Source: Candidatus Zixiibacteriota bacterium (GTDB lineage: Bacteria; Zixibacteria; MSB-5A5; GN15; FEB-12). Taken from it: a stretch of 16,238 nucleotides of DNA. A model generated the notes under the pieces. It was not told where the DNA came from and did not search any database. It worked only from the letters and a program-made list of their open reading frames with translations. Shown here piece after piece: positions 1 to 8,820 of the stretch (its first letter is position 1; each line of letters starts with the position of its first letter). Location: assembly GCA_035380245.1 (NCBI GenBank), contig DAOSXA010000008.1, forward strand, positions 1 to 16,238. Reading direction: 5' to 3'. The position numbers and the translations under genes are program-made.

Positions 1-479
<479 letters not shown>

Positions 480-497
480 CTAAGGAGTACGGTGTGT

Positions 498-519
498 ACT
501 GAGCTTAACTCGGCTCAGT
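498..519 (+). other. Hairpin just 3' of 16S rRNA in the spacer
   Basis: ACTGAGC (498-504) and GCTCAGT (513-519) form a 7-bp hairpin about 18 bases past the mature 16S end. It probably belongs to precursor-rRNA folding or processing. The left partner of any 16S processing stem lies outside the window, so this role is an inference. Confidence 0.4.
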
Positions 520-620
520 TACATCTAGGTCGAGCGATACGACTGTTCGATGTTGGTTTCTTCTCGTCCGACTATTTTTATAAATTTGCCTGCCGATTGT
601 GGGCTTTGGATGGATATGAT

Positions 621-694
<74 letters not shown>

Positions 695-716
695 CTTTTT
701 CGGCCAAGCGACCGAC

Positions 717-789
717 GGGGATGTAGCTCAGTTGGGAGAGCGGTGGCTTTGCAAGCCACAGGTCACCGGTTCGATCCCGGTCATCTCCA
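717..789 (+). tRNA. tRNA-Ala (TGC anticodon)
   Basis: A complete cloverleaf: acceptor GGGGATG (717-723) pairs with CATCTCC (782-788) with one G-T wobble, discriminator A789, anticodon stem 743-747/755-759 with loop TTTGCAA and anticodon TGC at 750-752, T-loop GGTTCGATCCC. CCA is not encoded. It lies 22 bases after tRNA-Ile and is co-transcribed with the rRNAs. Confidence 0.97.
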
Positions 790-833
790 GATTAGGATAG
801 CAAAGCGGCAAATGAGTCGCTTAACTATATAAA

Positions 834-846
834 GGCTCTTTGACAA
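834..846 (+). promoter_or_regulatory. boxA-like antitermination site upstream of 23S
   Basis: GGCTCTTTGACAA closely resembles the boxA element (TGCTCTTTAACA) that NusB-S10 binds in rRNA operons. It sits in the spacer, after the tRNAs and before the 23S processing stem, where E. coli rrn operons also carry boxA. The role is inferred from motif and position. Confidence 0.65.
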
Positions 847-901
847 CTTAATAGTAACTTCCTATTGATACGTAAATAGGTATTTTCCAACAGGCTGTGT
901 T
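847..901 (+). other. Left arm of the 23S precursor processing stem
   Basis: Two blocks here are complementary to sequence after the 23S gene. AATAGTAACTT (850-860, extendable to 847) pairs with 4028-4038, and the 15 bases at 887-901 are an exact reverse complement of 3990-4004. Between them CCTATT/AATAGG (861-866/875-880) forms a local hairpin. Such a long-range stem normally brings the 23S ends together for RNase III-type cleavage. Confidence 0.75.
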
Positions 902-948
902 TCATATGCAGCCTAAGGGATGCTCTTAACGAGGCTTTAACAAAATTC

Positions 949-3953
<3,005 letters not shown>

Positions 3954-3989
3954 TTAAATTTCTCTGTTAAGTCATCCCATTTGCTGCCC

Positions 3990-4042
3990 AACACAGCCTG
4001 TTGGGCGATACCGATCGGTGTCGATAGAAGTTACTATTCAAG
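3990..4042 (+). other. Right arm of the 23S precursor processing stem
   Basis: The 15 bases at 3990-4004 are an exact reverse complement of 887-901. AAGTTACTATT (4028-4038) matches 850-860, and pairing can continue past a single bulged C4039. Between the two blocks, 4006-4012 pairs with 4017-4023 around a GATC loop. The arm ends just before 5S rRNA, so cleavage here would release both 23S and 5S precursors. Confidence 0.75.
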
Positions 4043-4044
4043 TT

Positions 4045-4162
<118 letters not shown>

Positions 4163-4171
4163 TATAAATAC

Positions 4172-4205
4172 AAAGCCCTCCTGACAACAGTCAGGAGGGC
4201 TTTTT
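4172..4205 (+). terminator. Rho-independent terminator of the rRNA operon
   Basis: GCCCTCCTGAC (4175-4185) pairs perfectly with GTCAGGAGGGC (4190-4200) around a four-base loop and is followed by TTTTT. It closes the operon ten bases after 5S rRNA. Confidence 0.95.
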
Positions 4206-4229
4206 GGTGTGAGGAGACTGCATGTGTTA

Positions 4230-4258
4230 TTGACTCTCACAATCCTCCGGACTATCAT
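4230..4258 (+). promoter_or_regulatory. Sigma-70-type promoter for the KAP NTPase gene
   Basis: TTGACT (4230-4235), a 17-base spacer and TATCAT (4253-4258) lie between the rrn terminator and the ATG at 4302. The spacing is ideal and each hexamer matches consensus at five of six positions, so the gene need not depend on read-through from the rRNA operon. Confidence 0.65.
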
Positions 4259-4301
4259 CTGAGGAGAAAGCAAACACAAGTGGTGGGAGACAGATTCTGA
4301 G

Positions 4302-5576
4302 ATGGAATCGTTCATAGCCAGGCCTGAGTTGCTGAAGGAAGATTGTAGAGTCGAGGATCTGCTTGATGTTACGGACACCGTCGAAAAGTACGCTGGCTTC
4401 ATCGCTGGCATTCAACGGTCGGGCATACTAGCGATCGTAGGACCTTATGGGTGTGGCAAGAGCACCGTACTATACCAAGTCGAGAAGATGCTCAGAGACC
4501 GCTTAACCTGGGTCAATTTCGATGCGTGGAAGTACCCTGACAGACGAGATCTGTGGGAAGGATTCGTCCTGGACGTGGCAGAACAGCTGGGCGATAAGGA
4601 GGCGGCTACAGCCGACTTATCAGGAGTGTCCAAGAAAGCTCAAGTCGGGTGGGGCACCGGAAAGGCGATAGCTGGGGTTGTCGGGCTGGATGGAGTAGTC
4701 AGCGGCCTTCAGGAGGCGTTCACCAAGCCGCCGGCCGTCCGCATAAGTGACATCCAGAGAATATTCACAGATCTTCTGAACTCTCGTGGTGACCGAATAG
4801 TGATCGTGGCCGAGGATGTTGACAGGTCTGGACCGAGCGGAACGTTCTTCTTGGAGACCCTTAGCCAGTTCCTGTCACAGCCAAACCTCAAGGCAACGGT
4901 ATTGGTTGTGGCGCCAGTTGGACTGAAGGACTTTGAGGAACGCAGGGAGGCCTATAACAAGTGCGTAGACTGCTTTCTTGAGTTCAATCCGTCTCCTCCC
5001 AAACTGGATAGATTCGTGGCGGAAGCATTTGACCGAGGTCTCTTCGATGGGGAGTGGGTGCACGAGGATGCGCCTCAGATCAGGTGGACAGGAGCCGCAC
5101 GAAAGGGGCAGGTAACGACGTTCCTCAATGAGTTTGTCAATAGGCAGCGCAACTTCACCATGAGAGAGGTGAAGCTAATGCTGCGGACAGCAAATGAGAT
5201 TTATGGACAGCAAGCAAGTCAGGGATTAGAACCGGACTTCCGCGTGACGATAGCATTTGAGGCCGCAAAGCACATCAGGGTGGACTCGGGGGGGAGAGTG
5301 AGTCTATTTCACGAAATCCGCGAGACACGACGAGTGCCGGCGAACTCTCTAGTTGCTAGCTTTCTAATAAGCATGATCTCGGATCGCGACTCGATCATGT
5401 CTCGCGATCCAGTTACAGGTGAGGCACGTGTTATCACCAGCCAGACTACAATCGTCGCCGTGCCCAGAGCCAACGGTGTCAGGGATCAACCTTCAGTGCC
5501 TTGGATGGTATTTGGTCGGCACCGGGAGGACAAGAGCGCTGGTCTGTACATCACCGATTTCTACCTGGACTACTAG
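4302..5576 (+). CDS. KAP-family P-loop NTPase (single-gene unit)
   Basis: A 424-residue protein. Walker A is GPYGCGKST (47-55). The following WVNFDAWKYPDRRDLWEGF block (70-88) is the hallmark of KAP NTPases, and the acidic Walker B is IVIVAEDVDRSG (166-177), equivalent to the family's DDLDR motif. KAP proteins are STAND-class ATPases, often membrane-anchored; roles in signalling, membrane-associated complexes or phage exclusion have been proposed. Many carry transmembrane helices between Walker A and B. Here that insert (about 110-140) is rich in Gly/Ala/Val but looks too weakly hydrophobic to span a membrane, so the protein is probably soluble. Residues 330-424 form a tail I do not recognise. 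The ATG follows GGTGGGAGA. AGG/AGA arginine codons seem more frequent than in the other genes, hinting at horizontal acquisition. No obvious partner gene is adjacent. The fold is well supported; the function is unknown. Confidence 0.85.
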   Translation: MESFIARPELLKEDCRVEDLLDVTDTVEKYAGFIAGIQRSGILAIVGPYGCGKSTVLYQVEKMLRDRLTWVNFDAWKYPDRRDLWEGFVLDVAEQLGDKEAATADLSGVSKKAQVGWGTGKAIAGVVGLDGVVSGLQEAFTKPPAVRISDIQRIFTDLLNSRGDRIVIVAEDVDRSGPSGTFFLETLSQFLSQPNLKATVLVVAPVGLKDFEERREAYNKCVDCFLEFNPSPPKLDRFVAEAFDRGLFDGEWVHEDAPQIRWTGAARKGQVTTFLNEFVNRQRNFTMREVKLMLRTANEIYGQQASQGLEPDFRVTIAFEAAKHIRVDSGGRVSLFHEIRETRRVPANSLVASFLISMISDRDSIMSRDPVTGEARVITSQTTIVAVPRANGVRDQPSVPWMVFGRHREDKSAGLYITDFYLDY

Positions 5577-5603
5577 AGCCACTTGGGTAGATTGGCATCT
5601 CGC

Positions 5604-5625
5604 GGCCTTCGCAGGAGCGACGTGT
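5604..5625 (+). repeat. Short interspersed repeat, copy 1
   Basis: GGCCTTCGCAGGAGCGACGTGT is the first of three related copies in this gap. The shared core is CGCAGGAGCRACGTGT (5610-5625 here). This copy diverges after GTGT (CTTGG instead of GCGG), so it is the least complete. Confidence 0.7.
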
Positions 5626-5688
5626 CTTGGGGCCCCGGGCACGAAAAGCAGCCATTGAGATAGTTCTGGGACCAGTTGAAGGAAGAAA

Positions 5689-5726
5689 AAGACAGGCTCC
5701 GGCCTACGCAGGAGCAACGTGTGCGG
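5689..5726 (+). repeat. Short interspersed repeat, copy 2
   Basis: This copy includes an upstream block AGACAGGCTC, then GGCCTACGCAGGAGC and AACGTGTGCGG. The core starts 97 bases after that of copy 1. The GTGTGC at 5719-5724 can pair with GCACAC at 5739-5744, giving a small hairpin at the right edge. Confidence 0.75.
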
Positions 5727-5750
5727 GGTGTCGGTTCTGCACACACAAAA

Positions 5751-5769
5751 TCCCACCCGAGGGGTGGGG
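5751..5769. repeat. Hairpin between repeat copies 2 and 3
   Basis: CCCACCC (5752-5758) and GGGTGGG (5762-5768) form a 7-bp stem around GAG. There is no T-tract after it on the + strand, so it is not a clear terminator. It may be part of the repeat array structure. Confidence 0.5.
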
Positions 5770-5780
5770 CACCTAAAAGA

Positions 5781-5820
5781 AGATAGGCTCGTGCTTTCTC
5801 GCAGGAGCGACGTGTGCGGA
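5781..5820 (+). repeat. Short interspersed repeat, copy 3
   Basis: AGATAGGCTC, a short divergent linker, then TCGCAGGAGCGACG and TGTGCGG. It matches copy 2 along nearly the whole unit, with a core spacing of 93 bases. It ends about 90 bases before the VOC start codon. Apart from these repeats and hairpins I see nothing in 5577-5907. Confidence 0.75.
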
Positions 5821-5907
5821 TGAACTACGTTGAATACAAACAGCAGAGCAACATGCGCGAAAGCACCATTAGAAACGACGGAAACTACAATAGAATTCAG
5901 GATCAGT

Positions 5908-6315
5908 ATGCACAGTATCTCCAAACATGACATCTTCACCGAACTGCACGCGGCAGTAGTGCCGGTGAGCGACATGAAGCGCAGTCAGCAGTTCTACGAA
6001 GATATCCTCGGTCTCGAATACGAGCGACCGGTCAACGAGAAGATGGTTCTGTATAGGGCCGGCGGCAAGGCGTTCATCGCATTACAGGAAGAAGAGCCGG
6101 ATGAGGCTTCGGCTCAATCACAGAATGAGATCAATATCCCGTGCTTCGTGCTTCGTACCGATAACGCTTTTGAATGCCGACTTCATCTCCTCGGAAGTGG
6201 TGTGCAATGCTCCGAAATCAGGTACGGCGACTTCATCACCTGGATGACATTTTATGATCCGGACCACAATCGGATAGATGTCTGCCAATTCCTCGATGAC
6301 TGGATCGATATCTAG
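5908..6315 (+). CDS. VOC-superfamily (glyoxalase/dioxygenase-fold) protein
   Basis: With the ATG at 5908 the protein has 135 residues, the size of a typical two-module VOC subunit. Module 1 runs from ELHAAVVPVSDMKRSQQFYEDILG (12-35) to KAFIALQ (54-60). Module 2 runs from FVLRTDNAFECRLHLL (80-95) to FYDPDHNRIDV (115-125). His14 and Asp124 occupy positions usually used as metal ligands. Gln60 stands where many members have Glu, so metal binding may be altered or absent. An in-frame TTG at 5830 would add 26 residues without family character; I prefer the ATG although its SD (CAGGA, 5905 side) is weak. The family includes glyoxalases, extradiol dioxygenases and resistance proteins, and the substrate cannot be told here. 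No functional link to the neighbours is visible. Confidence 0.8.
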   Translation: MHSISKHDIFTELHAAVVPVSDMKRSQQFYEDILGLEYERPVNEKMVLYRAGGKAFIALQEEEPDEASAQSQNEINIPCFVLRTDNAFECRLHLLGSGVQCSEIRYGDFITWMTFYDPDHNRIDVCQFLDDWIDI

Positions 6316-6356
6316 CCAAAGCAATGTGGAGGTTGTCATCGGTTATCTTATTGATG

Positions 6357-6385
6357 TTGACAGGCGTAAGTGTGTTCCATATCAT
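6357..6385 (+). promoter_or_regulatory. Sigma-70-type promoter for the DUF5362-like gene
   Basis: A perfect TTGACA (6357-6362), a 17-base spacer and TATCAT (6380-6385) stand 49 bases before the ATG at 6435. This argues that the gene is transcribed separately from the VOC gene. Confidence 0.7.
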
Positions 6386-6434
6386 AAGCAAAAGAAACTC
6401 TGGTACAGTTGAATCTAACCATTAGGAGGGCTCG

Positions 6435-6809
6435 ATGGAGGAGCAAAGCATCAATATCGATGAACGGACTATCGTAAAAGAGATCAGTCTGCCCATTTAT
6501 CAAGCCAAATTCTGGCTCAAGCTGCTCGGTGTGGTCAATATGATCATGGGTATCCTGGCTGCCCTTACGCTTATTGGAATCATTATTGCCTGGTTGCCGA
6601 TCTGGCTCGGCTATTTGCTGTTCAAGGCCGCCGGTTCAATCGATGGCGGCCAGATGAACGGCGATAAGAGTATGCTAATCGATGCGCTTAACAAACTTAA
6701 AACCTATTTTGTTATCAACGGGGTTTTGATGCTTATCGGTGTCGCCGGGTGGATTATCAGTATGCTCGTAGGCGGATTAGCGATGTTAGGTGGCTTGGGA
6801 AACATGTAG
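6435..6809 (+). CDS. DUF5362-like small integral membrane protein
   Basis: A 124-residue protein. After a short polar N-terminus the ISLPIYQAKFWLKLLGVVNMIMGILAAL segment (17-44) leads into a long hydrophobic stretch (about 28-63) containing IIIAWLPIWLGYLLFKAA (49-66). A polar loop (67-90) with an amphipathic look is followed by a second hydrophobic stretch (91-119) rich in glycine at its end. The pattern of an amphipathic start, WLPIWLG, then an (F/Q)KAA block matches what I know of DUF5362 proteins, whose function is unknown. It is expected in the inner membrane with two or three helices. The start is well fixed by AGGAGGG at 6424-6430, and its own promoter precedes it. Confidence 0.75.
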   Translation: MEEQSINIDERTIVKEISLPIYQAKFWLKLLGVVNMIMGILAALTLIGIIIAWLPIWLGYLLFKAAGSIDGGQMNGDKSMLIDALNKLKTYFVINGVLMLIGVAGWIISMLVGGLAMLGGLGNM

Positions 6810-6853
6810 CAGAGATTACAAGTATCTTTGTCTCTGGCCGTGTAGCTGAAATT

Positions 6854-6889
6854 AAAAAGCGGACGTCCTTTTCGGGCGCCCGCTTTATT
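6854..6889. terminator. Bidirectional terminator between convergent genes
   Basis: AAAGCGG (6856-6862) pairs with CCGCTTT (6880-6886). After one mismatch the inner stem CGTCC/GGGCG extends it around a TTTTC loop. On the - strand the stem is followed by TTTTTAATTT, so it best serves the hydrolase gene. On the + strand it is followed by ATTGTCTT and can stop the DUF5362-like transcript. Confidence 0.85.
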
Positions 6890-6899
6890 GTCTTGACGA

Positions 6900-7817
6900 T
6901 CAATGCTCTAACGGTAGAACGAGCGGAAGGCTGTCTCTTAAAGTGGTCCAGAGGGCTTCGTTAAACCGTTTGGGTTCCTCTATCTGAGGAAAATGCCCGA
7001 TGTTCCTGATAATAGTTACACCGAAAATATCCACCACTTCGCGATTCCCTGCAACATCGGTCGGATAACGGTTCGAGTTGATACACCAGATAGGGACATG
7101 AACATCCTTGAGGGCCGTTGCATAGTCATAGGTTAAGACGTTCGAGATCGACGGGATACCAACTTCAGGAGGCCGGGTTATCATTTCTTCGACGATCGGG
7201 AAGTAAATCAGCGTATCGGTCCAGGGCATCCATAGCTGACGTAAATACTCGCGTGAATAGCCGACGAAATCATCCCGGAGAGGTTTAAGGACCTCCGCAA
7301 CCTGTTCCGGTGTAAAATGCTGTTTGAGTTCCTGAAGATTGTCGATACCGATCAAGGCGATGACACGTTCTGGTGCTTGTCGGGCAGCCTCGATCATGAC
7401 CGCTCCGCCCATCGAATGACCGACAATGATCACATTATGCAGATCAAGTTTGTTCATAAGTGCTGCCACGTCTGCGCCAAAAGCCTGAACCGTATAATCT
7501 TTGCGATTGGTAGAGGACTCACCGTGTCCGCCCAGGTCCATGGTGATCACCTGAAAACTGTCTCCAAACACTTGAACCTGATTGTCCCAGAAATGACGGT
7601 CGCACATCCAGCAATGCACGAAAAGCAGAGTTGTATCACCGAGTGAGTGAACTTCGTATTTGATGTTGACACCGTCGTCGGTGGTCAGGCTGTCGACGCC
7701 GATCTTAATCGCTGCCGTAGGTGTTTTGTCTCCAGAACAGGCCAGTCCTATTAAAATCAGTAAAGCTGAAATCAACAGCGGCAAGATGTGTGTGATAAAT
7801 TTCCTGGTATCTCTCAT
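6900..7817 (-). CDS. Alpha/beta-hydrolase, predicted lipoprotein
   Basis: A 305-residue protein. The N-terminus has basic residues, a hydrophobic core (8-26) and Cys27 in the context IGLAC, which makes a lipoprotein likely although the -3 residue is Gly rather than the usual Leu. The hydrolase fold follows: TLLFVHCWMCDRHFW (63-77) is the oxyanion strand, with HCW in place of the common HG, then MDLGGHGES (93-101). The nucleophile is Ser135 in GHSMGG (133-138), and His275 in GHFPQIEEP is the catalytic base. Asp254, in the YPTD loop after strand 7, is the best acid candidate. It resembles lactonase/esterase-type hydrolases, but the substrate is unknown. The ATG follows GGAGGA by eight bases. 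If lipidated, it acts at the envelope. Confidence 0.85.
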   Translation of the reverse strand: MRDTRKFITHILPLLISALLILIGLACSGDKTPTAAIKIGVDSLTTDDGVNIKYEVHSLGDTTLLFVHCWMCDRHFWDNQVQVFGDSFQVITMDLGGHGESSTNRKDYTVQAFGADVAALMNKLDLHNVIIVGHSMGGAVMIEAARQAPERVIALIGIDNLQELKQHFTPEQVAEVLKPLRDDFVGYSREYLRQLWMPWTDTLIYFPIVEEMITRPPEVGIPSISNVLTYDYATALKDVHVPIWCINSNRYPTDVAGNREVVDIFGVTIIRNIGHFPQIEEPKRFNEALWTTLRDSLPLVLPLEH

Positions 7818-8283
7818 TATCGGTTTCCTCCGGTTATGATCTTTTTACCACTTCGATGATAACGATGGGGGGAAGGTGATGCAACGAAAATGGAGTCGTA
7901 TGGACGAATACTCTCCGGACCGGGGAGGTATCGGTCTCGATGGAGTTCATCAACTTTTCTATGGTTCGATCCGGCGCCTTCAGGACTTGTTCAAAAGAAG
8001 TACAATATCATCAAATTCAACAGGTTAGACAGTCCTTTGACCGTCACCTTGGATTATTAGCTTGCATAGATATCGTCAAACGCCGTTCTTATATATATAC
8101 ACGGGTTAGATGACACATATCCGTCTGACTGATGGGCTCTGGGGCTGAGCCTTACATCCTGCCTGACATCGGATGAATAACTGCTAATAACAGACCTCAG
8201 AGTTGTCTGGGCCGATTCCGGAGGTCTTTGAGCATAACGGATAGCCACGGAGCGCATAACGCTTCGGACGAAGGAGGGCTTGC
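7818..8283. other. Long non-coding region between divergent genes
   Basis: These 466 bases separate the hydrolase (-) from the PilZ gene (+), so they should hold both promoters and leaders. I find no convincing ORF. Visible structure: AGACCTC (8192-8198) pairs with GAGGTCT (8221-8227); a small AGCG/CGCT hairpin near 8252-8262 lies just before the SD; and GCATAACG occurs twice (8232-8239 and 8254-8261). I do not see the conserved motifs of the c-di-GMP riboswitches. No promoter here is convincing, although an AT-rich run (TATATATATA near 8092) could serve as a -10. Confidence 0.45.
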
Positions 8284-8640
8284 ATGAACGAAAAGCGGAT
8301 CATAAATCGAAAACGCTTGAATTACTACGTTACCGTTCGAGATAGGATAACCAATCAACCTCTGGGTCGAGTGGTGGATATTTCCGACTCCGGGATTCGG
8401 TTGTTCGGTGAAAATCAGGTTAAACTTGATGAAGTACTCCAGTTATCGATCGAACTCCCGAAGGAATATGAAATGAGTCGCCAGCTATTATTTGACGCCT
8501 CCGGAGTATGGAATACCCTTGACATGAATCCGGAGTTTCCGGGATTCTATGACACCGGGCTAGAGTTTGTTAATATCTCGGCACCTGACAAACAGCTTCT
8601 GGAGAGCTTGATCCGCGAATACACGCATCGCCCAGCTTAG
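8284..8640 (+). CDS. Stand-alone PilZ-domain protein (c-di-GMP receptor)
   Basis: A 118-residue protein that is essentially one PilZ domain. Both c-di-GMP-binding signatures are present: RxxxR as RIINR (5-9) and DxSxxG as DISDSG (32-37). The C-terminal barrel strand carries GLEFVNIS (about 91-98) followed by a helix. Intact motifs suggest that it binds cyclic di-GMP. In other bacteria such small PilZ proteins relay the signal to motility, secretion or polysaccharide machinery, and the partner cannot be read from this window. The start is secure: AAGGAGG at 8271-8277 precedes the ATG. The gene faces the propeller lipoprotein gene convergently and is followed by a GC-rich structured segment. 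Confidence 0.92.
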   Translation: MNEKRIINRKRLNYYVTVRDRITNQPLGRVVDISDSGIRLFGENQVKLDEVLQLSIELPKEYEMSRQLLFDASGVWNTLDMNPEFPGFYDTGLEFVNISAPDKQLLESLIREYTHRPA

Positions 8641-8752
8641 GGGCGGCTCCGGAGCACACCCGGGTGGTTGTCATAGCCGGACCGAGGCGGGGAACGGCGC
8701 CGACCAGATGGTCGGTATAACCAATCCGGGAGGAGCACCGGCCCCGAGCAAA
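8641..8752 (+). other. GC-rich structured segment after the PilZ gene
   Basis: This stretch is markedly more GC-rich than its surroundings and highly self-complementary. GCTCCGGAGC (8646-8655) is a perfect palindrome. An outer stem of about 13 pairs with one bulge joins 8659-8671 to 8717-8730. Inside it, CGACCA/TGGTCG (8701-8706/8709-8714) and GCCG/CGGC (8676-8679/8695-8698) give further arms. The word GGAGCAC appears at 8651 and 8732. It could be a structured 3' UTR, a small RNA, or a remnant of a palindromic repeat. No protein is supported on either strand. Confidence 0.45.
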
Positions 8753-8783
8753 GGCCCCAGTCACGCATAGCGAGGCTGGGGCC
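8753..8783. terminator. Terminator-like hairpin between PilZ and propeller genes
   Basis: GGCCCCAG (8753-8760) pairs with CTGGGGCC (8776-8783), with further pairs inside (CGC/GCG around ATA). It sits between convergent genes, the right place for a shared terminator. The T-tracts are weak on both strands (GACATTTATC on +, TTTGCTC on -), so termination is plausible rather than certain. Confidence 0.55.
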
Positions 8784-8820
8784 GACATTTATCAGATAAT
8801 AGTTATTTGGTATGCTTTTA

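Noticed and set aside
5604..5820. CRISPR array
   Set aside because: Only three imperfect copies at 93-97 base intervals, similarity that extends into the spacers, and no cas genes.
5493..5975. 160-codon - strand ORF across the repeat region
   Set aside because: It is antisense to the end of the KAP gene and the start of the VOC gene, crosses the repeats, and has low-complexity sequence without a recognisable fold.
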